DNA of 40,349 nucleotides. It comes from UBA1189 sp045647345 (lineage in GTDB: Bacteria > Bacteroidota > Bacteroidia > Bacteroidales > Bacteroidaceae). Shown here in pieces: positions 13,585-22,700 of the stretch; positions within the stretch are counted from its first letter, which is position 1, and every line of letters begins with the position of its first letter. The stretch covers positions 1 to 40,349 of the forward strand of contig JAZRMG010000098.1 in the NCBI GenBank assembly GCA_045647345.1, written 5' to 3'. Below the pieces are notes generated by a model. It worked only from the letters and a program-made list of their open reading frames with translations, did not search any database and was not told the origin of the DNA. The translations under genes and the position numbers were made by a program.

Positions 13585-14534
13585 AGGCTCTCCAAAAGTC
13601 GCTTGAGTACTACGGTAGCAGAGATCTCACGGTTGGCGGCTTCGGGGATGACAAGGCTGGTGGGTGCTTCGATGACCTCATCGGTTACGATCATGCCGCG
13701 GCGCACGGGGAGGCAGTGCATGAAGAAGGCGTTGTTGGTGAGTGCCATCTTTTCCTCGGTGATGGTCCATGAGCGGTCCTTCGAGAGCACTTGACCGTAG
13801 TTAGGGTCAGCATAGGCGCTCCAGTTCTTGGCATATACGAAGTCGGCACCACGCAAGGCTTCGTCTTGGTCGTGGGTGACCTTGGCACAGCCAACAAACT
13901 CAGGGGCGAGGTCGTAGCCCTCGGGGTTGGCGATGACGAAGTCATAGTCGGTAGCGTTCATCCACTCGGCAAATGAGTTGGGCACGGCCTGGGGCAATGC
14001 CTTGGGATGGGGTGCCCAGGTGAGCACTACTTTGGGGCGCTCAGTGCGCTTGTGCTCCTCGATGGTGATGAGGTCGGCAAAGCTCTGCAGGGGGTGGCGT
14101 GTGGCGGCCTCCATGCTGAAGACGGGGCGGCCCGAATAGCGGATAAACTGCTCGATGATGCGCTCCTCATAGTCTTCGGCCTTATCGGTGAGTCCGGCAA
14201 AGGAGCGTACGCCGATGATGTCGCAGTAGGAGCCCATCACGGGGATAGCTTCGAGGAGGTGTTCGGCCTTGTCGCCGTCCATGATGACGCCACGCTCGGT
14301 CTCGAGCTTCCAGGCGCCCTGGTTCACGTCGAGCACGATGACGTTCATGCCGAGGTTCATGGCTGCCTTCTGGGTGCTAAGGCGGGTGCGGAGCGATGAG
14401 TTGAAGAAGATCATCATGAGGGTCTTGTTGCGGCCCAGCTCTACGTGGGCGAAGCGGTCGCGCTTGATGGCAAGTGCCTCGGCAACAGCATCGTGCAGGT
14501 TGCCTATGTCTTGTACGCAGGTAAATTTCTTCAT
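13581..14534 (-). CDS. argF': N-succinylornithine-type carbamoyltransferase
   Basis: 317 residues. The carbamoyl phosphate loop reads FFNSSLRTRLSTQ (around 43-56), and FMHCLPVRRG marks the C-terminal active-site segment. Long blocks (AWKLETERGVIMDGDK, FSMEAATRHPLQSFADL, NREISATVVLKRLL) match what I remember of the Bacteroides fragilis enzyme that carbamoylates N-succinylornithine instead of ornithine. In that enzyme Pro90 is a specificity residue, replaced by Glu in N-acetylornithine enzymes; here the aligned residue 90 is Ala (GDKAEHL). The lack of an acidic residue favours succinyl use, but this is inference. It lies 35 bases after lpxB and is coupled to argB. Confidence 0.88.
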   Translation of the reverse strand: MKKFTCVQDIGNLHDAVAEALAIKRDRFAHVELGRNKTLMMIFFNSSLRTRLSTQKAAMNLGMNVIVLDVNQGAWKLETERGVIMDGDKAEHLLEAIPVMGSYCDIIGVRSFAGLTDKAEDYEERIIEQFIRYSGRPVFSMEAATRHPLQSFADLITIEEHKRTERPKVVLTWAPHPKALPQAVPNSFAEWMNATDYDFVIANPEGYDLAPEFVGCAKVTHDQDEALRGADFVYAKNWSAYADPNYGQVLSKDRSWTITEEKMALTNNAFFMHCLPVRRGMIVTDEVIEAPTSLVIPEAANREISATVVLKRLLESL

Positions 14535-14569
14535 GTCAGTTTTTTGTCTTTTCTGATTATATATTTGTC

Positions 14570-15775
14570 TTATTTGTTTCCAAGCAGTTCTATCATCTTG
14601 CCAGCCGCATGCTCCGATGCTCCCGGCTCGCCAAGCGGGGCGAGTACCATGCGGTCATATTCGCTCAGCATGCGTTTGTAGCAAAACTCATCGAGGAGCA
14701 GCATGTCGAGCGAGCAACGCAAGTCGCGCTCGTTCATCTCATGGGCCACCAGTTCGTTCACCACGGGGAAGTCGGCCACGAGGTTGACCAGCGAGATATA
14801 TTTCACCTTGAGTATCTTGCTACGCAGCCACGACACCACCTTGCCGCACTTGATGTAGTAGCACACCACCTGCGGAACGCGGAAGAGCGCCGTCTCCAGC
14901 GTTGCCGTGCCCGAGGTCACCATGGCGGCATAGGAGTGGGTGAGCAAGGCGTAGGTATCGCCGAAGATGACAGGAACCTCGCCCCTACCCCCTCCCTGTG
15001 AGGTCTTAGGGGCGACTGTGCCATACTGCCCGGCACTGATGCCGGGTGCGCCGGCTATCACCCACTGGAAGTCCTGGAACAGATGTACCTTGTTTCTGTG
15101 GAGCAGCGCACTCTTGCTGTAGTGCTTCGTAGCGGCCAACATGATGGGGAGGTTGTCTCTGATTTCCTGCTTACGGCTTCCGGCAAGCAGCGCCACGATG
15201 GGCAGTTCGGGGTTGAGGCCGTGGCGGGCACAAAACTCCTCGCGCGTCTCGGTGTAGCCTGCCTTGAAGTCGGCCACTGCATCTACGCAGGGATTACCCA
15301 CGTAGTGTATGGGATAGTTGTGCCCAGCATAAAAGGGCACCTCGAAGGGGAGGATGGAGAACATCTCGTCGACATAGCGACGTATGTCCTTGATGCGGTA
15401 CTCCTTCCAAGCCCATATCTTGGGCGAGATGTAGTAGTATACGGGGATCTGCGTGTGGGTCTTGACGTACTTGGCAATCTTCAGGTTGTACCCCGGGTAA
15501 TCGACCAGTATCACCACATCGGGCGCCCATGCCACGATGTCGTCCTTGCACAGACGCATATTGCGCAGTATGGTGCGGGCATGAAGCACCACCTGCACGA
15601 ATCCCATATAGGCCAACTCACGGTAATGCTTCACCAGTGTACCACCCACGGATTGCATAAGGTCTCCGCCAAAGAAACGGAACTCCGCCTCGGGATCTTT
15701 GGCCTTGAGCGAGCGCATCAGGTTCGATGCGTGGAGGTCGCCCGAGGCCTCGCCTGCGATGAGATAGTACTTCAT
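14570..15775 (-). CDS. lpxB: Lipid-A-disaccharide synthase (LpxB)
   Basis: 401 residues from the ATG at 15775 (MKYYLIAGEASGDLHASNLM), the classic LpxB opening; the frame runs on to 15874 but that part is low-complexity spacer. Further family blocks are FFGGDLMQSVGG, GFVQVV, YYISPKIWAWKEYR, LPFEVPFY, ALLAGSRKQEI and TSGTATLETAL. The enzyme joins UDP-diacylglucosamine and lipid X into the lipid A disaccharide at the inner membrane. A stretch near residues 280-290 (KTSQGGGRGEV) appears to be a small insertion before the VIFGDTYALL block. It sits between surE and the arginine genes on the minus strand; LpxH, which makes its substrate, is at 37666-38424. Confidence 0.93.
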   Translation of the reverse strand: MKYYLIAGEASGDLHASNLMRSLKAKDPEAEFRFFGGDLMQSVGGTLVKHYRELAYMGFVQVVLHARTILRNMRLCKDDIVAWAPDVVILVDYPGYNLKIAKYVKTHTQIPVYYYISPKIWAWKEYRIKDIRRYVDEMFSILPFEVPFYAGHNYPIHYVGNPCVDAVADFKAGYTETREEFCARHGLNPELPIVALLAGSRKQEIRDNLPIMLAATKHYSKSALLHRNKVHLFQDFQWVIAGAPGISAGQYGTVAPKTSQGGGRGEVPVIFGDTYALLTHSYAAMVTSGTATLETALFRVPQVVCYYIKCGKVVSWLRSKILKVKYISLVNLVADFPVVNELVAHEMNERDLRCSLDMLLLDEFCYKRMLSEYDRMVLAPLGEPGASEHAAGKMIELLGNK

Positions 15776-15881
15776 GTGATTGGGTTGAGGGTTGAATGAT
15801 GAATGTTGAGTGTTGAATAATGAGAGATGAGAGATGAAAAATTTTCCTGCCGGATGGCCACTTTCATCTTTCAATTTTCCA
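15776..15881. repeat. Low-complexity spacer upstream of lpxB
   Basis: Short near-repeats such as GTTGAATGATGAATGTTGA and GAGAGATGAGAGATGA fill the spacer between surE and lpxB. Similar word-like repeats occur in other spacers of this window. No clear promoter was found in it. Confidence 0.5.
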
Positions 15882-16664
15882 CTAATTTAAGTTCCAGTTG
15901 CGCTCCATCTCCTCCATCATGCGGTAGTCGGTCATGTCGATCTGTATCGGGGTGACAGCCACATATCCTTCGGTGAGGTTGGGACGGTCGGCATCTTGCG
16001 GACGTTCGTCGCGCAGGCAGAAGCTGCCCACCAGCCAGAAATAGTTTCCCCCACGCGGATGGGGATGCTCCTCCCACTCCTGAGTCCACTCGCCACGTGC
16101 CATACGGCACACCTTCACCCCTTCGTAGATAGGCGTAGCGGGGAAGTTGACATTGAGGCAGGTACCCTCAGGCAGTCCACGCTCGAGCACCTGCTCTACA
16201 ATCTTCAGCACATAGGGTGCGCAAGGCTCAAAGTCGGCCTCGGGCGAATGGTTGTCGAGCGAAAAGCCCACCGAAGGGATACCCTTCATGCAACCTTCGA
16301 TGACGATGCCCATAGTGCCCGAATAATGAACGTTGACACCCGAATTGTCGCCATGATTGATGCCACCGACAATAAGGTCGGGCTGACGGTCGGCAAACAG
16401 CTCGTGCAGCGCCATCTTGACACAATCGACTGGAGTCCCCGAACAACGGTAGATGGCCAGATGTTCGCGTTCGCTCACGAGATGATAATATACGGGTTCC
16501 TTAGAGGTAATGGCACAGCCCATACCTGAGCGGCCGCCTTCGGGAGCCATCACGATGACATCGGCAAAGGCAGAGAGCAGCTCGGCCACGAAGTTGATGC
16601 CGCGCGCCTTGTAGCCGTCATCGTTGGAGATGAGTATAAGAGGTCTTTCGGTGTTCATATTCAT
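15882..16664 (-). CDS. surE: 5'/3'-nucleotidase SurE
   Basis: 260 residues. The metal-binding motif ISNDDG (D15, D16) is near the N-terminus, with APEGGRSGMG (S46), GGINHGDNSG (N103) and HYSGTMGIVIEG, all family hallmarks. SurE dephosphorylates nucleoside monophosphates in the cytoplasm as a dimer or tetramer. Two ATGs (codons 1 and 3) are possible. It is divergent from parA across 200 bases and is the first gene of the minus-strand run surE-lpxB-transcarbamylase-argB. Confidence 0.94.
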   Translation of the reverse strand: MNMNTERPLILISNDDGYKARGINFVAELLSAFADVIVMAPEGGRSGMGCAITSKEPVYYHLVSEREHLAIYRCSGTPVDCVKMALHELFADRQPDLIVGGINHGDNSGVNVHYSGTMGIVIEGCMKGIPSVGFSLDNHSPEADFEPCAPYVLKIVEQVLERGLPEGTCLNVNFPATPIYEGVKVCRMARGEWTQEWEEHPHPRGGNYFWLVGSFCLRDERPQDADRPNLTEGYVAVTPIQIDMTDYRMMEEMERNWNLN

Positions 16665-16768
16665 TATCCAGGAGTAAAGTTGCTAAATGGGAGACAACGC
16701 CCTACATTTGACGCGAAATTAGCACAAAAGCCGCGAAGCACCAAAAAGTTTTCCACCAAATCGGCAAG

Positions 16769-16777
16769 TTATCCACA
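16769..16777. promoter_or_regulatory. Perfect DnaA-box-like sequence upstream of parA
   Basis: TTATCCACA matches the DnaA-box consensus exactly and lies 88 bases before the parA start. TTTTCCACC at 16749-16757 is a weaker second match in the same orientation. One good nonamer can occur by chance, but the position next to the parAB genes, which are usually near the origin, makes it worth noting. Confidence 0.35.
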
Positions 16778-16864
16778 TTTTTGGAAACTTTAAGCCAATT
16801 TTTTATATTAATAGACAGATTATTGTTTATTTCGCAGCTTGAAATATTAAGTAAAAATCTATAA

Positions 16865-17629
16865 ATGGGAAAAATCATTGCATTAGCCAATCAGAAAGGC
16901 GGCGTAGGTAAGACCACCACTGCCATCAACTTGGCCGCTTCGCTCGCTACACTGGAAAAGAAGGTGTTGCTCATCGATGCCGACCCTCAGGCCAACGCCT
17001 CTTCGGGTCTCGGTGTAGACATACAGACCGTGGACTGCTCGATATACGAATGCCTCATCGACGGACGCGACCCGCGCGAAGCCATATACACGACAGATAT
17101 TGAAGGACTCGAAATCATAGCCTCACACATCAACCTCGTAGGTGCCGAGATTGAGATGCTCAACCTCGAAGGCCGCGAAATGGTGATGAAGCGCATGCTC
17201 GAGCCCCTCCTCTCAGAATACGACTATATCCTCATCGACTGCTCGCCCTCATTGGGCCTCATCACGGTGAACGCCCTCACGGCAGCCCACTCGGTCATCA
17301 TCCCCGTGCAGTGCGAGTACTTTGCCCTTGAAGGTATCAGCAAACTGCTCAATACCATCAAGATCATCAAGTCGAAGCTCAACCCCGGACTCAGCATCGA
17401 AGGCTTCCTGCTCACGATGTACGACTCGCGCCTCCGCCTGAGCAACCAGGTGCTCGACGAGGTGCGCCGCCACTTCCAGGAATTGGTCTTCGACACCGTC
17501 ATCCAGCGCAATGTACGCCTCAGCGAAGCCCCCAGCCACGGCATCCCCACCATCCTCTACGATGCAGAATCGAAGGGAGCGCAGAACTACCTGGCTTTGG
17601 CACAAGAGATAATTAAAAAGAATGGATAA
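16865..17629 (+). CDS. parA: Chromosome-partitioning ATPase ParA (Soj)
   Basis: 254 residues of the MinD/ParA ATPase family. The deviant Walker A motif KGGVGKTT is at residues 11-18, followed by LLIDADPQANASSGLG (switch region), IDCSPSLGLITVNAL and VPVQCEYFALEG-like blocks. The N-terminus is short, with no HTH extension, as in chromosomal Soj. It binds DNA without sequence specificity in the ATP state and, with ParB, segregates the chromosome. It starts the plus-strand run parA-parB-DUF5683 and is divergent from surE. Confidence 0.95.
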   Translation: MGKIIALANQKGGVGKTTTAINLAASLATLEKKVLLIDADPQANASSGLGVDIQTVDCSIYECLIDGRDPREAIYTTDIEGLEIIASHINLVGAEIEMLNLEGREMVMKRMLEPLLSEYDYILIDCSPSLGLITVNALTAAHSVIIPVQCEYFALEGISKLLNTIKIIKSKLNPGLSIEGFLLTMYDSRLRLSNQVLDEVRRHFQELVFDTVIQRNVRLSEAPSHGIPTILYDAESKGAQNYLALAQEIIKKNG

Positions 17630-17652
17630 TTATTATAGGAGTGCAGGAATCA

Positions 17653-17734
17653 GGAGTTCAGGAGTGCAGACGATAGTTTTAACTATGAATATGAGATGCG
17701 ACGTACAAAACATTTGTCTGCACTCCTGAACTCC
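17653..17734. repeat. 19-bp perfect inverted repeat between parA and parB
   Basis: GGAGTTCAGGAGTGCAGAC (17653-17671) and its exact reverse complement (17716-17734) flank a 44-base centre, which itself holds ATAGTT-TT-AACTAT (17673-17686). The surrounding bases repeat the same GGAGT and CTCCTGAA words. It would form a long hairpin in parAB mRNA. It does not match the parS consensus (TGTTCCACGTGGAACA). Confidence 0.7.
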
Positions 17735-17766
17735 AGACTCCTGAACTCCTGAAAACATGCAACAAT

Positions 17767-18639
17767 ATGGCACAAAAGAAGTACCCCAGCTTAGGACGCG
17801 GCCTCGATGCCCTCATCTCGACCGATATGGTGAAGACCGAAGGTTCATCATCCATCAGCGAGATACCCATACACCTCATCAAGGCCAACCCCAACCAGCC
17901 ACGTCGTGAGTTTGACCCCGAGGCACTGCAAGAACTCGCCGACTCGATTAAGGAGATAGGCATCATACAGCCCATCACCCTGCGCAAGATGGACGACAGC
18001 ACCTACCAGATTATCGCCGGTGAGCGCCGTTTCCGCGCCTCACAGCTCGCTGGGCTCACCGCCGTCCCCGCATACATACGCACCGCCGACGACGAGAACG
18101 TGATGGAAATGGCCCTCGTGGAGAACATCCAGCGCGAAGACCTCAACGCCATGGAAATAGCCCTCGCTTACCAACACCTGCTCGAGGAATACGAACTCAC
18201 CCAGGAGCGACTGAGCGAGCGCGTAGGCAAAAAGCGCACTACCGTAGCCAACTACCTGAGACTACTCAAGCTACCTGCACAAATACAGATGGCACTCAAA
18301 AATCGCGAACTCGATATGGGGCATGCCCGCGCGTTGCTTGCCCTCGACAATCCGGTGGAACAGATTAACCTCTTCCAGGAAATACAGACCCTCGGCTACT
18401 CGGTGCGCAAGGTAGAGGAAATCGTGAAACAGAACAAACAAAAGACAGAATCGGCAAAAAAGACCAAGGGCACCCAGCATAACGACTATGACTTGCTGAA
18501 ACGTCACCTTGCCAACTTCTTCCACACCGACGTACAACTCACCTGCAACGCCAAAGGTAAGGGCAAGATAGCCATCGCCTTCAAAGATGAACAAGAACTT
18601 GAACGCATCATCTCGCTGCTCGACAGACTAAAGGCATGA
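17767..18639 (+). CDS. parB: Chromosome-partitioning protein ParB (Spo0J)
   Basis: 290 residues. The N-terminal ParA-contact start LGRGLDALI (residues 9-17) is followed by the CTP-binding/ParB domain with NPNQPRREFD and GERRFRAS (85-92) and by VENIQREDLN. The HTH domain contains LSERVGKKRTTVANYLRLLKLP-type helices (split here by length), and a C-terminal dimer domain follows. ParB loads on parS sites and works with ParA. No parS was recognised in the window. The last 4 bases overlap the DUF5683 gene (ATGA). Confidence 0.95.
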   Translation: MAQKKYPSLGRGLDALISTDMVKTEGSSSISEIPIHLIKANPNQPRREFDPEALQELADSIKEIGIIQPITLRKMDDSTYQIIAGERRFRASQLAGLTAVPAYIRTADDENVMEMALVENIQREDLNAMEIALAYQHLLEEYELTQERLSERVGKKRTTVANYLRLLKLPAQIQMALKNRELDMGHARALLALDNPVEQINLFQEIQTLGYSVRKVEEIVKQNKQKTESAKKTKGTQHNDYDLLKRHLANFFHTDVQLTCNAKGKGKIAIAFKDEQELERIISLLDRLKA

Positions 18640-19400
18640 ACACGTCACGCAACATATTCACGATTCTGTTAATCATGCTAGCAATGCTCTGCTCTCCACA
18701 CACAGCAGCAGCACAGACCGACAGCACACGCATCCTTATGGTGGCCGACTCATTACGACTCACTACAGCCGTAGAGCTACAAAAGTTTGACGCACCCACA
18801 GCGAGTACAGACTCTGTCATGCATACAAAACATCTCGGCTCAAGGAGAGACTCTATCCGCCACCAGCAACGCCTGCAGCGCCAGCAACGCCTCGCCACAT
18901 TTACCCCCGACCCCGGAAAGGCTACGTGGAGCGCCCTCGTATTCCCTGGAGGAGGACAAATCTACAATCACAAGTATTGGAAAATCCCCATCGTCTATGG
19001 CGGCTTCCTGGGCTGTGCCTACGCCCTTAACTGGAACAACCAGATGTATAGCGACTACTCACAAGCATACCTCGACATTATGGACGACGATCCGGGAACA
19101 GCCAGCTACGAGGATTTCCTGCCCCCACGATACAATGTAGAGGCCAATAAGGAATACCTCACGCGCGTCTTCAAGAACCGAAAGGACAACTACCGACGCC
19201 AGCGCGACCTCAGCATCTTCTGCTTCATCGGCGTATACCTCATCTCCGTGGTCGATGCCTATGTCGATGCCGAACTCTCCAACTTCGACATTACCGAGAA
19301 TCTTACCGTACAGGTGCGTCCCAGCGTCATCGACCACCAACGATACGCTACATCCCGCAACGCCCAGTCCTACGGATTGCAGTGCAGTTTCAGTTTCTAA
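18636..19400 (+). CDS. DUF5683 domain membrane protein
   Basis: 254 residues. A signal peptide (about 1-26, ending AAAQ) leads into a low-complexity Ser/Arg/Gln linker. The DUF5683 core follows, with ATWSALVFPGGGQIYNHKYW (around residues 93-112), a hydrophobic helix just after it and a second near IFCFIGVYLISVVDAY. In Bacteroidetes this gene commonly follows parB and precedes a lytic transglycosylase, which suggests an envelope-related role; the function is unknown. Translation is coupled to parB by a 4-base overlap. In this genome the next core gene is displaced by a large lyase gene. Confidence 0.87.
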   Translation: MNTSRNIFTILLIMLAMLCSPHTAAAQTDSTRILMVADSLRLTTAVELQKFDAPTASTDSVMHTKHLGSRRDSIRHQQRLQRQQRLATFTPDPGKATWSALVFPGGGQIYNHKYWKIPIVYGGFLGCAYALNWNNQMYSDYSQAYLDIMDDDPGTASYEDFLPPRYNVEANKEYLTRVFKNRKDNYRRQRDLSIFCFIGVYLISVVDAYVDAELSNFDITENLTVQVRPSVIDHQRYATSRNAQSYGLQCSFSF

Positions 19401-19700
19401 GCGACTACCCTTTGCCATCAACTGACAACACAAAGTTAACACATCTATTTTTGACATTCCGATTTAATGCAACAGACTGCACAAGAGTTTGCGCAAGTGG
19501 CTTTATTTCAGTGTAATAAAAATTTTTCGCAGGTGCGCGACGCGGCGCTCGTAGGTGCGTGAATCTACGTTCGTAGGTGTGGGGACATTCGGGACTCGGC
19601 TCCCCGCTGCCTTGTACTGTTTACTGTTGACCGCGCTCCGAACCACAAACCAACGCGATAAAAAGACACGCCATTTCCTCTGTTTTTTCATTCGCAAAGA
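19401..19700. other. Spacer upstream of the lyase gene
   Basis: No gene is visible in this 300-base stretch. It contains three AGGTGCG/GTAGGTG words at 19531-19578, with CTACG at 19565-19569 able to pair with CGTAG on either side, so a small hairpin is possible. The rest is unremarkable up to the promoter at 19701. Confidence 0.4.
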
Positions 19701-19732
19701 TTTGGAACTCCGCTCAATTTCTACTAACTTTG
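19701..19732 (+). promoter_or_regulatory. Bacteroides-type promoter of the lyase gene
   Basis: TTTG at 19701-19704, 20 bases, then TAACTTTG at 19725-19732, matching TTTG / TAnnTTTG. Transcription would begin near 19739, about 23 bases before the ATG at 19762. Confidence 0.7.
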
Positions 19733-19761
19733 TAGAAGATTCTCCCAAGTGCTGAAAGACG

Positions 19762-22700
19762 ATGAAAAAGGTGATTTATATCCTGTGCTCCTTGCTGATG
19801 ATGTTGCCCATGGCGGCAATGGCACAGCGCATGCAGCAGAAGACGGGGCGCGGCGTGGTGGCGGTGGACCGCACGGGCGGGCGTTCGGTGACCTCAGCCG
19901 GAGGGCAGGGTAGCCTGATATCGTGGCGCAAGCTCGCCGAGGAGCCGGAAGGCACGACCTACAACGTGTATCGCCGCACGGCAGGCTCATCGGACTACAC
20001 GAAGATGAACGGTACACCGTTGAAAGTGACCAACTACAAACCCTCGACACTGACCAACAATACGGAATATGCCGTGACGGCCATCTCGCCCGAGGGCGTG
20101 GAGGGGGAGATGTCGGCACCATTCCTCTACAAGACACAGGCGTGGCCAAACGTATGGTTCAACTTCGACTTTGACGACAAGGTCATCGCACGCAACGACT
20201 ATCGCACAAAATATGTATGGCCCATGGACCTCGACGGCGACGGCGAATTCGATGCCGTGGTGTGTGACCGCCTCTATGCCGGAGTGGGCCCCGACGACGA
20301 TGCCGAAGACCGACGCGACAATGACGCAACCGTAAGCCATAAGATCCAGGCATACCGCCTCAGCGGTGAACTGCTGTGGACGGTCGACATGGGGCCCAAC
20401 ATGAACATCTGCGGCGGACAGAACGATATGGTGGTCGCCTATGACATCAACTGTGACGGACGCTGCGAGGTCATCATCAAATCGTGTGACGGCACCCGCT
20501 TCTGGGACAAGGAGAACGAGACATGGGGACTATATGCCATGAAAAGCCAGGTGCCCGACGTGGACGGCGACGGCATCGTGGACTACCGTCAGCAGACGGA
20601 GCGTAACCGCCCATTCTACGTGTCGGTAATCGACGGCACGACGGGCGAGGAGATAGCCTGCAGCGAACTGGATTACAGCGAAGTGCACGACGGCGTGGAC
20701 ACCTATACCCGCACAAACCGCTCCGACTACATGAGCGACGGATACGCAGCCATGGACGGACACTTTGCCATCTGCTACCTCGACGGCCTGCACCCGGCAC
20801 TGGTCATGGAGTGCCTGGATCGTGAGACCAACAAGACTCACCACAACTACGTCTTCACATGGGAATATGACTGGACAGGCGGGGTGCCCTCCAACTGGCA
20901 TCACTCGTCGACATGGAGCCGCAACGACAAGAAGCCCTGGCCGGCCGAGTTCCACCAGCTGCGCGTGGCCGACGTGGATGGCGACGGACGCGACGAGATG
21001 ATACAAGGCGGCTATTCGGTGAACCCCACGACGGGCTGGTTTGCAAGCCCGGGGATAGGACATGGCGACCGCTTCATCCTGAGCGACATCGACCCTGACC
21101 GCCCAGGCTTGGAGGTCTACGTCATCCAACAAAGCGCCCTGCTGGGACAGGTGCTCTACGACGCACGCACCGCCGAGCGCATCAAGGAGTGGTACCTGCC
21201 CACGGTATTCGATGTGGGGCGCGGTGCCTGCATGGACATCGACGCTTCGCGCAAAGGCTATGAGCTATATAGCTTCACTGACGACTACATCTACGACTGC
21301 AAGGGAGAGAAGACCAGCTATGTCCGCTCGGCCTGTGGCATCAAAACGATGTTCGAAGGCGTATGGTGGAACGGCGACCTGCAGCGCGAGGAGCTGTCAT
21401 CGCCCGGTGGTAGCGGATGGACTACCAACCTGATGATCACGCAGGTGCTCGACAAGGCGCGACTCGTGGAGTTCTCGCAAGAGAGCAGCTGGACGGCCGA
21501 AGGCGGCACGGGCACACGCCCAGCCTTCATGGGCGACATCACCGGCGACTGGCGCGAAGAGATCATCCTGGCCAAGCAGAACAACGACCAGAGCTTAGGA
21601 CTCGTGGGCTACACTACCGCCATGCCCACCAACTACAGCATCTATTGCCTGCAACAAGACCCCCACTACCGGGGCGACTGCACCACCCGCGGATACTACC
21701 AACACCCCAACACGGGCTTCTACTTAGGTGGCGGCATGCCGCTCCCACCCTTGCCCCCAGTGTTCGTCAGCGACCTGCGCTGGAAGGGAAACGGCGAATG
21801 GACAACGTTCGACATGACGCAGGCCGGCACCTATGCCGACGGCATGAGCCTGATGTTCGACCTCTCCGGTGACAACTCACGACCCATATCGCTGAAGGCC
21901 CCCATGGCGCCATCGGTACTCTACCTGATGAATCCGCACGGACACAACTACACCTTCAACAACAAGGGCACTACGGGCACAGGACAGCTCATCAAGTCGA
22001 TGCAAGGCACAGCAACCTTCAATGCCGACTTGGAGCATACGGGGCCGACCCTCATCAGCGAGGGGACACTCTGCGTCAATGGCCACATAGCAGGCCCAGT
22101 AGAGCTACGCGCCAAAGGTACGCTAAGCGGAAATGCGACCCTGCAAGACACACTCATCTTTGAAGGAGCACTCAACCACGAAGGATGCCGCCTAAAGATT
22201 GCAGACATGACCTCGAAAAAAAGCATGACGATACCCGGCAACGTATACCTCGAAGTGGATACAGAGCTTCTCGAGCCCGATTGCATCGATTGCGAGCCTT
22301 TCGTAACCTGCGGCACACTGGTAGTCGAAGGCAGCCTAACCTTCAAGGGCACCAACTACCTCACCGTGAATCTGATGAGCGACATGCCTGCCGAATATAT
22401 CATAGCTAAGTCCACGGACACACTCATATGCGACCCCGCAAAACTGAAGACACGGGGGTTGGAAGGCATCAACTACGACCTGAAAGTGGAGGACAACCAG
22501 CTGATCCTTGTCATCAACGACACACGAGCAGCCACCGACGGAGTGTTATGGACAGGAGCCGAGAGTGGAATCTGGGATTATAAAACACCCAATTTCGTCA
22601 CCAACACGGCAACAGCCTTCGTGCCAGGCGATGCCGTTGTGTTCACCGACGAGGGGCAGCAGAAGAGCATCACACTCAACGAAATGATGGTAAGCAATGG

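Noticed and set aside
15083..15799. 238-residue ORF opposite lpxB
   Set aside because: Antisense shadow of a well-supported gene with no family motifs.
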